From the NCBI GenBank assembly GCA_963170055.1, contig CAUJGJ010000431.1:1034701-1098700 (forward strand): a DNA stretch of 64,000 nucleotides. Reading direction: 5' to 3'. This DNA is from Halisarca cf. caerulea (lineage: Eukaryota > Porifera > Demospongiae > Chondrillida > Halisarcidae). Each line of letters opens with the position of its first letter. Position 1 is the stretch's first letter. A model generated the notes under the pieces. That model searched no databases and was not told the DNA's origin. It worked only from the letters and a program-made list of their open reading frames with translations. Position numbers and translations under genes: made by a program. This document shows, in pieces, positions 25,413 to 37,300 of the stretch.

Positions 25413-27735
25413 ATGCCCACCTGTATGGCATATGGATGTAATAACTCTGTTGCTGATTACAAGAGAGGAATCAGCTTTCATACCCTCCCGCTCAACAACC
25501 CCGATCTCCTAAAGAAATGGTTGGCCAAACTGCGTCTGGAAAACCCTCCAATCAGGAAATCAAGCAGATTGTGCTCGGAACACTTCGAAAAAGATTGTTT
25601 TGAAAGAGATCTAAGAGCTGAATTGATGCCAGATGTAAAACGACGAAGGATATTGAAACCTGACGCCGTACCGACTATCTTCGCTCACGTGAAGGCAGTG
25701 AAAGAAAGACCGACAAGTACGCGAAGACTCAAGAAAAGAGAAGATTCAGATGTAGGTGAATGTCATAATTTTCTTGAAATGATTATAGTATCATGTCACA
25801 TAAATGATTCTATTTTACATTGTAGCTGGTTGAAGAAGTCCTAGAGAATCAACCTTTGATAAAAAGTGTTGCATGTCAAACAGGTAAAAAACAAAATTAA
25901 TGGTCATAATATTTTTGATGATGGATGATGATACACACATTCTGCCTGATTTTGTTTTAATAGACCTGACTTCAGTCACTTGTCATTTGAAACCAGTTAC
26001 ATCAATGACTATCAGTCTGAGATCAATTTGCACCCAGACTGATGAATCATACTTGCTGACTGGTCATAAAGATGAGAGTACTTGGACACAGGATGCTGAT
26101 TTAGAACAACAACACACAATAAAGGGGACAATTCTGGACTACCCACATGCATCTGACCCTATTGAAATGTTGGACGATCAATCTGAATTCACTGAAGACA
26201 ATATTCACGACTTGTCATTTTACTCACAGGCAGAATCCATGGACACAGATATCACAGATATTACAGACAAAGATGCAGAACAAAACAACCCTTGCGAAAG
26301 AAAATTTATTGTGTTTGAAAGCTGTTTAAATTTTCTATTGCAAATATGTCCTGAGTGTGGTCATCCAGTTGAAGAATTAACCAAAACTGTTAAAGGTAGT
26401 TTGTTAATTGTAAATCGCACGTGCACCGAAGGCCATTGCAGCTTATGGACCTCTCAGCCTCTTCTTAATGGAATGGCAGCTGGAAACTTACTTTTATCAG
26501 CCGCAATTCTCTTTTCTGGATGTACATACAGGAAAATATCGCATCTGGCAAGTATCATCAACCTTCAGGTCATGGCAGAACGTACATTCCATTCAATACA
26601 ACGAAAGTACCTATTTCCAGTTGTACATAGAGCCTGGAGTGCACATCAGCAGGGTATCTTCTCACGAAACCACAATACTGAGCTGGTTCTGTGTGGAGAT
26701 GGCAGGTGTGACAGTCCAGGCTATAGTGCAAAGTATTGCACATATACGATGATGTCAGAAGACTCAGGTGAAATTGTTAACTTTAAAATTGTCCAAGTAA
26801 CTGAAACAAACAGCTCAGTTGCCATGGAAAAAGAGGCCTGCAAACGATGCATCGATGAACTCATCGCAGAACCCTTGAGCATCAAGGTCATTTCAACAGA
26901 TCGTCACACCGGAATAAACGCTATGTGCAGGAAGGATTATCCTCACATTGATCATCAATTCGACATATGGCATGTCATCAAAAGTATTTCAAAGAAGGTG
27001 ACAAAGGCAGGTAAGAACAAGGAGTGCAACGACCTCATTCCATGGACCAAGTCAATATGCAATCATATGTGGTGGGCCTGTCAAACATGTGAAGGCAATG
27101 CGCAGCTGTTAAAAGAGAAATGGCTCTCTATTTTACACCACACCAGCAATATACACAGCTGGGGTGGTTCAGAACTCTTCACTGAATGTGCACACCTTCC
27201 ACTGTCTGAAGAGCGCAAACACCAGACAAGCTGGCTTGAGCCCTGCAGTCCTTCACACGATGCTCTGAAATCCATTGTTATGGATCCTTATCTAATGAAA
27301 GCTTTGGATCAGATGACGGGATTTCACCATACCGGGCATCTAGAGTCATATCATTCTGTGCTTTTAAAGTATTGTCCAAAACGCAACTATTTTAGCTACG
27401 AGGGAATGCAAGCATGAACTGAACTAGCTGCTCTGGACAATAACTGGAATTTGAGACGACAGCAAGCAACAACATCCCAAGGGGACGCCCGATACAAAGT
27501 AGTTTTTCCGAAGAGGCAGAAAGAGTGGATTTCAAAACCTGTGTATGAAGAGAAGGACTATACATATATGGCTCAGTTGATGGCTGATGTCATACAAGCC
27601 AGACACACAGATCACAGCAACGAGGACTCCCTGACAACCACCAGCATGCCAGATTTGCCACCAAACATTGCCCCCGTACCATGCCCACCCAAAGAAGAAG
27701 TAGTCAGTAGACACAAAACAAGATTTTCAACATAA
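25413..27735 (+). CDS. THAP-domain transposase with an in-frame stop
   Basis: Three exons: 25413-25751, 25826-25883 and 25964-27735, with phases 0 and 1 matching. Exon 1 gives a C2CH THAP zinc finger (C4, C9, C54, H57, W36 and AVPTIF at about 85-90), a sequence-specific DNA-binding domain. Exon 3 carries CPECGHPVEELTK, then GDGRCDSPGYSAKYC, ISTDRHTGINAM and HQFDIWHVIKSI. These D/H-rich blocks look like an RNase H-fold DDE transposase core, probably the same family as THAP-fused transposases of invertebrates and fish (assigned from memory). A TGA at 27415-27417 interrupts the frame, but coding clearly continues in the same frame (ELAALDNNWNLRRQQ) to 27735. It is either newly dead or read through. 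Confidence 0.75.
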
Positions 27736-27812
27736 CAATTAATTGCATAGTTCCACCTGTAAAGTCAATGTATATCAATATGTTACATGTGAACATTAAT
27801 AATTATTGTATG

Positions 27813-28364
27813 TCAGTCAGTGTCTGCATCTTGGTAGCCTGCATATTGTCCTGATTCTTCTGGGAACTTCTCCCGAATTTGTTTCACTACACAAGCAGGG
27901 ATGACCCTCCTGATAGACTTTCCCAGCCGGCTATGAATCCACCAGGTGAACTGTCTGTATGCTGCGAGTCTGAACGTCTTCTCTGGTATGGGCAACGTAT
28001 AGTGATCAAACCGGACATCGCGCATTGCAACAAGTGACGTTTGCAGGACTTCTTCATCTAGGCAAACCCACTCAAAACGACGGTGTGCAGTTATACACCT
28101 TTGCGATTCCATCTTGTCCAAAGCTTCCCATATTTCGCGGCAACAAACTGATTCTTTCGCGGTCGTCATCGCTGGACAGTTTCGGCAAGTACACCACCTG
28201 TTGTGACCAATTCTGGGTTCTAACTCTTCCTCGTATCCATCATCGTAGTTATCTCTTTGTTGGCGAGGTTCTGGTTCATCCGTCGTTCGTTGGGGCTCAA
28301 AATTGTACGGTTCGATATGTTCCGCCATACGGCTCTGTAGCGAGTTAAGCTCTCGTGACGTCAT
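27813..28364 (-). CDS. P2X7 C-terminal (ballast) domain protein on a transposon
   Basis: 183 residues from the ATG at 28364 (MTSRELNS), which lies in the 18-bp inverted repeat; a second ATG at 28328 (MAEHIEPYNF) may be the real start. Motifs follow the C-terminal region of vertebrate P2X7 receptors in order: WCTCRNC, ESVCC, CIT, VCL, AAYRQFTWW, RRVIPACV, IREKFP and GQYAGY. In P2X7 this Cys-rich domain binds zinc and guanine nucleotide. No transmembrane or channel part is present, so this is the domain alone. It converges on the THAP transposase with about 80 bp between stop codons. Its function in the element is unknown. The ORF is intact. Confidence 0.85.
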   Translation of the reverse strand: MTSRELNSLQSRMAEHIEPYNFEPQRTTDEPEPRQQRDNYDDGYEEELEPRIGHNRWCTCRNCPAMTTAKESVCCREIWEALDKMESQRCITAHRRFEWVCLDEEVLQTSLVAMRDVRFDHYTLPIPEKTFRLAAYRQFTWWIHSRLGKSIRRVIPACVVKQIREKFPEESGQYAGYQDADTD

Positions 28365-28517
28365 CAATATGGCTACCCTCTCAGCCCGTTTCGGTCATAT
28401 TCGGGTAAATATCTCACGAACGAAAGTGATTTGAATGTTTATACGTCAGATATCGTACTAATTTGTAAGTCTCTTTCATTTGAGCCTAACTTGTATTTTT
28501 GATGCAGTGCCCCTTTA

Positions 28518-28950
28518 ACGAGTACACCAGAAATTAGCACCGAATTGAAGAAGTTCGTGGGCAAGAAGGTGACTGTGTGGAATGTGAGACGCTTCCCGAA
28601 TGAATCAGGCCTGTACAAATGAGTAGCACGGCATATGTCCCCATTTAGTGCTGGACATCAACGGGAGATCCACGAGTTCCCCGAGCGGATTGAAGTTGGA
28701 CCACTAAAATCTGCATTAAATGTAAATTCTAAAGATAAATGAGGGATAAAACTAATCCACAATACCTTTAGAACCCATGCAAAGTGAATGAAGTGGACGA
28801 ATATCTGTGGGACTGCATCATTTCCGCTGTAAAGCACAGAGGTGGTTCGGACATGCATGTGATCGAAAATCGACAAGTCATGCCCGTAGCCTGGTATCCG
28901 GAAAAGGGGTGCTTTTTACATTACAATAGCACGTACATTGTAAGATCACT
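28518..28950 (+). pseudogene. Tc1-like transposase, later remnant
   Basis: The frame resumes as TPEISTELKKFVGKKV then TVWNVRRFPNESGLYK and stop, matching the second helix-turn-helix of Tc1 transposases. Further on, VKHRGGSDMHVI recalls the VKHGGGSVMVWG block of the catalytic domain. Stops and deletions make it a pseudogene. Confidence 0.65.
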
Positions 28951-31074
28951 CAGTATATACATAACAGTACCATACATCTGAGTATCTAAAGTATACAGAA
29001 GTACAGTAACTAACTAAAATAACTAATTAAAAGGATAGTGTGGACAGTATTATCAGGGTGCATCAGGGTCTGCAGAGGCAGAATCTGATGCATTTCTCTG
29101 CTCTGATGGCAGAAGTTGCACAGCTATTCATTGAATATACCACTTGAAGCATCGTGTTTTCTGTCATTCTTTTTATGAGCATTTATTTAGAGTTGAACAA
29201 TAGACAAAGAAAACCGTTGACGACTCGATTCTCGCTAAAGCCGCCAAAAAAATGTAACCGCCGTCAGCAAAGGTCTTTACTTAGCTGAGTATTCTAGCTA
29301 CAATAGCTTTAGGTAGTTATTGAGGAAAACAATTTTATGGTGAATAATCTGAATAACAATGCATTTGTCCCAATGTTCTCTGCTAGTTCTTGTTTTTCAG
29401 TAACTATCCATTTTTAAACAGCCTTTTTAACCAAGAAGGGGTGTGCGAACACACCCAATGCACCCACCAGCCTACAGGCCTGCAAGTAGAGTAGGAGTTG
29501 GTAAGAATAGCACCCAGCATCGACTCTGAACTATGCAAGGGTAACTTTAAACAGTACATTAGCCAATACCTACCCGGAGTCCTCATAGTTTTCAGAAAAC
29601 AAGTGCTGTAAGTCACCACACATCGTACTAATCTAGACGGAATTTTGCGCTCAAATCTCAGGCTCTAAATTCGACGGTGCAATCTCCATATCTTCATCCG
29701 ATGGAACACTGGTGAAGCCATATTAGTCGTCGTCTCTAGAAGCAAATTTGAAAGAGTGAAGAAGAATTTTGTGGATGAAGATCCTGTGTCTGCAACACCA
29801 TGTTGACTGTGATCACAAACCAATTCTTGAAAGTTATTCCTTATCGTTTGCAAGTTTTAAAAGAGGAAAAATGCGAATACACAATTTTTAATAGCTTAAA
29901 CCTTATGTTGACGAGTTTAAGATACTAAATGGGCTAATAAATACTCTCTATGGTGATTTCTAATTACTTTTCCGAAGGGGTACAATCCGCCATTTTTGTG
30001 CATGTGACAATCTTTCCGTTACTTGTGACTGGCACTGTATATGACGTAACTTATAACATACTTTTCATGAATCAAAGTAAAATGTAATTTTTGTGATGTG
30101 AAGATTTTTATTTGCGTTTTTTCATGTTTCTAAGTCATTTGCATTTATTTTTAGACCGTTTCATGTTCAGATCATGCTTTTGCTGAGCTCAACGCTCCAT
30201 TCCTTATAGAATCTTGTTATAGCACGCTATTTTCCCAACTTTAGTGCGTATTTGGCGAAATTTTCACAGTTGAAGTTTCGTGAATCTGTACAATTCACGA
30301 ATACCGTATTTGCTCTAAAAATGTATAATATCTAATTTTCGTCAAGTTAAAATGTGCATGGACTTTTTTATTTTTATCATGACGAATATGTGTGTGTTCT
30401 ATTTTTAGTCATATTACTCTAATTTATGTCACAGCAATGCATAATTCGTCATGAGTCTTCTTGTGTAGCATGTTACAGAGCAGCAATGGCATCTATTAGC
30501 CTTTTGTCAAGTGACAGTGAGAATGATTAGGAAGAATTTTCACCACCAACAAAGGAGAAACGAGCCATAACAGATTATTTTAAGCCAAAGCCCCTAGATA
30601 GCGCTTTGGACCACTTTATGAGTTGTGCAAGGACTAGCGTGTCAACTCGTTATCAGTAATATTCTAAAAGCAACCCTTAATTTTTGTCATATTCTAATCT
30701 TTCTCGAATGCTTCTTTATTTCGTTAGACGTATCCCTTTTGTTCAGATGTGCTTTATTTGGAATAAATGACGAAAAAACTTGGATTCTGATTCTAATGAA
30801 TATTTAGAGTGAATATGGTATAGCGAAAATATTACCACACAAAAATTTCCTGCTCTACAGTATAGCATGCTCTGTGCCCAGTATTATTCATACCGTCATG
30901 TGATCTTTGTACTTACTTGTAGACACGTATGCAGTAGTGATCACGTGTTGTAGTTGGGGGTTAGTGGTCCGCTGTTTCCACTCCAGGTTCATTCTATTCT
31001 GCTATACAACCTGATAATCCTCTACTGCTGTTCATGAGAGAAAACCAATACATTAATTTTTATAATTTTTATAT
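28951..31074. other. Gene-poor DNA; inner part belongs to the Tc1 element
   Basis: No confident gene. At 30487-30640 a frame reads MASISLLSSDSEND, stop, then EEFSPPTKEKRAITDYFKPK. This looks like the N-terminus of a decayed transposase (DSEN..., ITDYF), but no catalytic part follows. Confidence 0.5.
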
Positions 31075-32400
31075 GATACCCTCAGCTACGATTTTGCACT
31101 ACATCTTAGATAGCTACATACTTTATCATTTTAATGCCACACCCACAGCCCGGGGTGTGTACAGCTGATAATGAGTGGTTATTGCTTGCTTATTTTTACT
31201 GTCTGTTATTAACTCATCATTAACTTTAACAGTATTCAATTAACACCTAATTATGACATTGTTGGCATATCAACAGAATGGCAGTTTAGCGTTGTGGCTA
31301 CATATCACTGAAACATCATGAAAATGGCTGTTTTGATCAAGAGCCAAAGGAATTGTGCTGGCGAATTTGAAGATCCTCTGATCATGTACAGTGGAACCCC
31401 TCTAATCCAGACCCCTGAATTGGGGACACCCCTCTAATGTGGACACATACCACGGGAACCAAATACTCCACTATAATAAGCCACAGTACATCTTAAACCC
31501 CTGAAATGAGGACACCTCAATAATCAGGACTGTACTTTCAGGTCCCAAGGTGTCCGGATTAGAGGGGTTCCACTGTAGTTCGTTTATTTATCTAGAATAA
31601 TTATTTGTGTTAATATAAACTCTCTGAAATTCATGTACATAGGATTATGACTCGTGGTATGATGAAGTAGGCTTTGACTATGCAGTGTATTTGTAACCAA
31701 CTGTTGCTTGTTTGGATTGTGGGTTGTGCTTGTTTTCAACAGTTGTTTTAAATTTTTCCTTGAGCATCTTTCAGATGACATTGGAAATTTCATGGATCAA
31801 CGGAATAGGAGAAGGCATCTTTCGTGACTTGTATCAACGTATGTATGAGTGGAATGTCACGAAAATAGCCATTGTATTTCTCAGGTTGAAGATAGAACTG
31901 TTTTGATGTGGGTCAAAATTCCTTCCGATCATCTTACTTTCTGTTTTCATTGGCTCAGCATAAGTTTAAATTTCCAAAAATCCCCGGGGAAAGTGTTGTA
32001 ATCAAGTATTGCTTCACTGTAGCATGTGCATTCATCACAAATTGTTGCCGTTTACAGCTGTAGGGTGTAAAAACAGGTCACTACATCAGTGCATTCATTA
32101 TAACCAAATAACCTAATAGGTTATTTCCCAGGCAATTTTTAATGGTTTTCTACTTCTGATTATACCTTTGGCAAAGGCAAAGTTCGTCTAAAACAGCTAT
32201 TTTTAGCACTGATTTTCTTCCTTTGAGAAGTAGTGACCATTATTGTTATAGTTTGTAGCAGTAGCGTATGCATTAATTTAGCTAGAGCACAGTATTAAGT
32301 CTGCACCTGTCTGTAGTGGGAAAAATAACGTCCAGTATTTGAACAACTTTTCAGCGACGGCCATTTGACATTTTGCTCACAGGTGGTTATACAATGTCAT
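31075..32400. repeat. Decayed dispersed repeats, with one MITE inside
   Basis: Parts match 36671-36960 (cacacccacagcccgggg, aggcaatttttaa, atggcaaaggcaaag-type blocks). Other parts (ctgttgcttgtttggattg, tcttccttt, acggccattt) match the 756-bp repeats at 43179 and 45273. It is a decayed member of the same family, broken by the MITE at 31389-31575. Confidence 0.55.
31389..31575. mobile_element. MITE (187 bp)
   Basis: Ends cagtggaacccctctaatcc and inverse ggattagaggggttccactg match for 20 bases, flanked by TA on both sides. Pogo/Tc1-type MITE. No coding. Confidence 0.85.
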
Positions 32401-32489
32401 GCTAAAGCAATACAGGCACAGTACACATCATGATGTTGGTACCAGTGCCAAATAGTTTGATGCAGCTCTTCATGTATAATACAGAATAC

Positions 32490-32711
32490 ATTCAACTTCC
32501 TCCAAACATGTTGGTCCCTGTCCCAAGGTGCTGTTATAACTCTTACACCTTCAGGCTGTAAATTCAACTTGCAGCTTCTGTTGACACTTGTCTTAGATTT
32601 TGACTTGATGAGGGTATGTTTTGTACAGGTTCACATAAGCACAGTGACTGCATGCATGCATGGTGGTCCACATGTGAACCATTTCCCCTTGTCATGTGAT
32701 ACGTGTTTTAA
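32490..32711. repeat. Duplicated intronic segment before the caspase exon
   Basis: From ttcaacttcctccaaaca to gtgttttaaa it is nearly identical to 40531-40751, which precedes the NACHT exon. It ends about 30 bp before the acceptor at 32742. See the NLR gene. Confidence 0.9.
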
Positions 32712-32742
32712 ATTTCTGCTGACTTGGATCCGTTTCCTGCAG

Positions 32743-33526
32743 GATCTAATCTGTCCAGGCCCAGAAGGCAAAGATACTCAGAGCCCTACAGAAGAAGAAA
32801 TGCAACATCAGAGGGATAATTCAGATCAAGTCTCAGACGCACTGGCAGCCTGGAGCTCAAAACAAAAGGAAGGTACAATCGGGATTGCCTTTGTCCTTAC
32901 GAACGGTGACGAGAAGGAAAAAGACCATTTGGCAGGAGTTCTACAAGACAACCACCGCTGGTGTGAAGCTCTAACAAAGTTGAACTTTGACGTGCGTAGT
33001 GAGCATAACGTTCAAGAAAAGCGAATGAAGAAATACCTAGAAGCGGTAGCAGAAGTGAAGCTTTCGCCCGAATGTAAATTTGTTGGATTTGTCTTCAGCG
33101 GTCACGGAGCTGAAGGAATCTTGTACTCCTGTGACGACAAGGTCATTGAGTTGTCTGATTACTTACCGAATTTCTTCAAGGGCGAGCTAGGAAGAATTAA
33201 CAAACTATTCTTTCTTGATGCTTGCCGAGATGGCAGCAAAGGGAGATACTTCACGCTTGACGAAGCTTTGTTTGAGAGTAAACCGAAGGAGTCAACGGGT
33301 GGTTATTTAGCCTTCTGCGCTGTTCCTATTAATGCTGAAGCCGATGATGACCCTAAGGGTAGCCTGTTTTCTACGATCGTCACCGAGCTAATTGTTGGAG
33401 ATCGCTCTCTAGCTGATGTTGTCGCCAAAACTCGCAAGATAATCAAGGAAGCGCCTCATCTTGATTGCCTAACTGGTGGACATTCCGCTGCATCTGTTAA
33501 TTTGAGGAAACTTGCTGATCTAATAG
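32743..33526 (+). CDS. NLR exon 1: caspase-like (peptidase C14) domain
   Basis: About 261 residues from a ttcctgcag acceptor. After a charged lead (SPTEEEMQHQRDNSDQVS) comes GIAFVLTNGD, LQDNHRWCEALTKLNFDV, then FVFSGHGAEGILYS with the catalytic-type His (codon at 33103) and INKLFFLDACRDGSKG with the catalytic-type Cys (codon at 33223). This is the caspase order: His in SGHG, Cys in (Q/D)ACR. Asp replaces the usual Gln before ACR, as in metacaspases and paracaspases. A later segment (GGYLAFCAVP, GSLFSTIVTEL) fits the region that forms the small subunit. It ends at ata g|gtttgt. Confidence 0.85.
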
Positions 33527-33599
33527 GTTTGTGGTGTGATTGTGAGCCACATTATTTGTCACAGACTGTCAATGGTTAGCTTTCAAATTGTAGATTGTC

Positions 33600-33654
<55 letters not shown>

Positions 33655-34122
33655 ATGGAACTGGCATTCGGTGTGGTGTTGGTGTGCTCAAGGCATATTT
33701 AACCTTAAGTGGACGCAGTGCCCTGATTCTAGAGATGGCAGTAACTTTCTAAATGTGTCACAAAGTGAAATGATGTAACAGTTCCCACTGTAGTGAATTA
33801 TGTTGGCAACTGCTGAAATTGAGAGCATGTCAACAAAGTACTACACACAATCCCAGCACCTCAAACTGTTAGCTGATGAGGTCATTATGTTATAGAGATG
33901 CATTTTGGGATGCTAAAGCATAATCTACCCCTTGCCTGTGTAGCAGCTCTTGCTCAGTTTTGAAGTTATAATGCTTAAGTGCACCTCTTCCACTAAATCA
34001 GAGAGTTTGATAGTTAGTTGCCAAGTACATGGTAGTTGGTTGTGGTGCGTGTTACAGTGACATTGAATACCGTTTCGTCTTTGTCCTGTTGCAGAAGATT
34101 TGTGTACAGCTCTTAAGTTGAT

Positions 34123-34197
<75 letters not shown>

Positions 34198-34206
34198 ATG
34201 CGTGCG

Positions 34207-34245
<39 letters not shown>

Positions 34246-34266
34246 GTGTGTGTGTTGGTGTGTGCA

Positions 34267-34335
<69 letters not shown>

Positions 34336-37300
34336 TGTGAATTTGGATGTAGGATAGTGTGAATGTTATTTACTGAATTCAGAGATTCTTGCATCTACTA
34401 GTTCACAATGTGTAGCCAATGACAGGCTAACTGAAGACTGCATGATATTATACATACATATCTACTGTTTTGAATTGGTCTCCTCCTTCTTCTCTGTTCT
34501 GTTTGATGTGTATCTTTTGGTCATGTTTGGTAATATTGTCTGCATGGTGTAGCACTGTTTGTTTCTTCTCTTACATGTCATGGGTCATCAGAGCATACAG
34601 ATGAATCTGAACCATCACCTCCAGAGCTGAAAACCAATGAGGCCAAAGTTGAGGTGATTGCTTGTCATGCATGTTTGCACACAGCAGTATCAGGTATAGT
34701 ATATACCTCAACATGCAGTATCAGGTATAGTATATACCTCAACATGCAGTATCAGGTATAGTATATACCTCAACATGCAGTATCAGGTATAGTATATACC
34801 TCAACATGCAGTATCAGGTATAGTATATACTTCAACATGCAGTATCAGGTATAGTATATACCTCAACATGCAGTATCAGGTATAGTATATACCTCCACAT
34901 GCAGTATCAGGTATAGTATATACCTCAACATGCAGTATCAGGTATAGTATATACCTCAACATGCAGTATCAGGTATAGTATATACCTCAACATGCAGTAT
35001 CAGGTATAGTATATACCTCAACATGCAGAAGCTGCTTTGGACTTTTAACTGCTTTTGGACCTCGAAGACAAGACATACTGTATTGCTACTACTAGAACAC
35101 AATCATCGAAAGCTATGGCCATCATCACTCAAGGATGTAAAAGCAAAGAACAAGTCAATGAGTAGAGGCGACTACATAAGCGTTCTTAGTAGCAGGGGTG
35201 ATGTAGAATGCGTTCTTTGGAAGGGCAACAAATGCGTTCCATTCTTGAACACAGTAGCAAAACCGGGCACTGATACTACAGTCAATCGCAAAGCAAAAGA
35301 TAGCAGTAGGCAAGCAATAAAGTGCCCTAAATCAGTGAAGCTATACAACCAGTATATGGGTGGTGTGGACATTGCTGATGCATGAAGGAAGAACTACAGT
35401 TGTAGTCGAAGGTCCAGGAGATGGTGGATGCATCTCTACTATTTTCTGGTGGATGTTTGCATGGTCAATTCATACATCCTAGCGCAAGAATCAGCTTATT
35501 ATCCCAAGATGACAATGAAGGAATACATTTTGTTGATCGCAGAAGAACTAATGGCATCATACAACTCGCGGAAGCGCCCTGGGAGGAGCATTGACGGTCC
35601 GCCTTCTGCTCGATTCTGTGAATGACATTTTCCTCACAAAGTGGATGAAAAATGAGTCTGCCGATTCTGTAGCACTCCCCAGAACAGAGTAAGAACATCC
35701 TTCTGTTCTCGCGACTGTAATCCAAACAATCCCATTCATTTATGCCCATTTCTGTGCTTCAAGTTGTATCACACACGATCACACTAGATTGACGGTAGCC
35801 ATTTTTCTTTATGTAGTTCCGTAAAATTATCATTTATTTGTATATTGTTTTAGTATTCTCTAGTATAACCAATAATTTCTATTGCTATAACTTCTCTTAT
35901 ACAGAACGTATGAAACTCAAACTGTATAAAAGTGTTACACATACACATATCTTACTATGGGCAAAAAATTAGTATAAAATTGAAATCTTCCATAATGCGA
36001 ACTTTGGTCATGCGCGCCACTTAAGTGGCCTATAAACGTTTAAGGGTTAATGTTCCTTTATGTGTACTAAGACAAGTTGGAACATCACAACCTGTAGGAG
36101 CTCAGATTATTGTAGATAATGATATTCATATCCATGTGGTTGTACTATAATATTGTAAACTATACACATGTACCAGAACTAACCTACACAGCATGTGTCC
36201 CAGCAGTGACCCCTACCTGGGAGTACTACCCTCATTCTACACAGCATGTGTCCCAGCAGTGACCCCTACCTGGGAGTACTACCCTCATTCTACACAGCAT
36301 GTGTCCCAGCAGTGACCCCTACCTTAGTCTAGTTGCTAGCCCCTACTTTTACCCTTTGCGTGAGTGGAAAAAGTAGGGTCTAGCGACTATTATAGTTTTA
36401 ACACCTCACAGCAACCAATCATATTGCATTGTACTGAATTGGTGCAATGCAATCTGATTGGTCAAATGGAATTAGAGGCTGAAAATATACATATATACAA
36501 ATGATTCTGTACTTAGAGACTACATTCTATTAGCCAGAATATTCCTTTAACTGGTATGCAATTAAGTGGGAACCACTGTATCTTTTGCAAACTGACAGAA
36601 TATGGCATTGAATACATGGTACTTCTGAATGAGAAGAAACTAATACAGTAATTTTTGTCATTTGACACGATCCCCTCAGTTGTTATATGTTGTGATTCTG
36701 CACTGCATCTTGAGTATCTACGTACTTTTCCATTTTAGTGCCACACCCACAGCCCGGGGTGTGTACAGCTGATGAGGAGTGATTACTGTTTACGTTTGTC
36801 CATAGCTGTCATTGCATTTAATATCATAACCGATTCCTCAGGCAATTTTTAAATACGTAGTTCACTACATTTTCCTTCTTTTTATGCTAGTCATGGCAAA
36901 GGCAAAGTTTGTCATAAACAGCTAATTTCAATGCTGTTTTTCTTCCTTGATATACAGTACAGTACATAAATGAGGTAACGCCATTCTCGGTTATCCTTTT
37001 TCAGATAACAACTCAAGTGTTAAACTTTACCCATAAGCTAGCGGATGTATCAGTTAACATTTACCTGCTAGCGATTTTCCGAAAACTGACAATGATGTTA
37101 ATTTATGCACATGTGACTCGAGTGATCACATAATAGCTAGAGACGCGGGCATTATTTCCGTAGAAGGGAGACCTCAAAGTTTTGAATGCTGACAATGGAG
37201 ATCGAAAGTCCTTGTACAATGCTTTGATAGCAGATCGCCGAGATACGGCAACAAAGAATACACGCTGGTTCCACTAGCCCCCTAACTAATTCTTGCAACT

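Larger units (their letters stand above)
25018..28516. mobile_element. THAP-transposase element carrying a P2X7-ballast gene
   Basis: The Tc1 reading frame is interrupted at about 25017 and resumes at about 28518, which limits this insertion to about 3.5 kb. It holds a THAP-domain transposase gene (plus) and a P2X7 C-terminal-like gene (minus) converging on each other. A perfect 18-bp inverted repeat, tgacgtcacgagagctta, lies at 25296-25313 and (inverse) 28346-28363, just outside both genes. The true ends outside these repeats are not resolved; a rough match of agcactgaaaaat with gggcactgcatcaaaaat suggests that terminal repeats may exist. Confidence 0.7.
24737..30037 (+). mobile_element. Tc1/mariner-like element split by a second transposon
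   Basis: The left end cagtggcggtcaaaagtaat and the right end (inverse cagtgccagtcacaagtaac) are imperfect inverted repeats, with TA on each outer side (24735-24736 and 30038-30039). Further matching inside the ends includes gattgtcacgtg against gattgtcacatg. The interior holds remains of a Tc1-type transposase before and after the THAP-carrying insertion. The element is old, since both ends and coding parts are mutated. Confidence 0.8.

Noticed and set aside
30487..30640. A second piggyBac gene starting at 30487
   Set aside because: Only a short N-terminal-like stretch with a stop; no catalytic region follows, so it is mentioned only as a possible relic.
32569..32742. N-terminal extension of the caspase ORF (QLLLTLVLDFDLMRV...)
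   Set aside because: It is the translation of the duplicated intronic segment, which also precedes the NACHT exon; a ttcctgcag acceptor follows at 32742.
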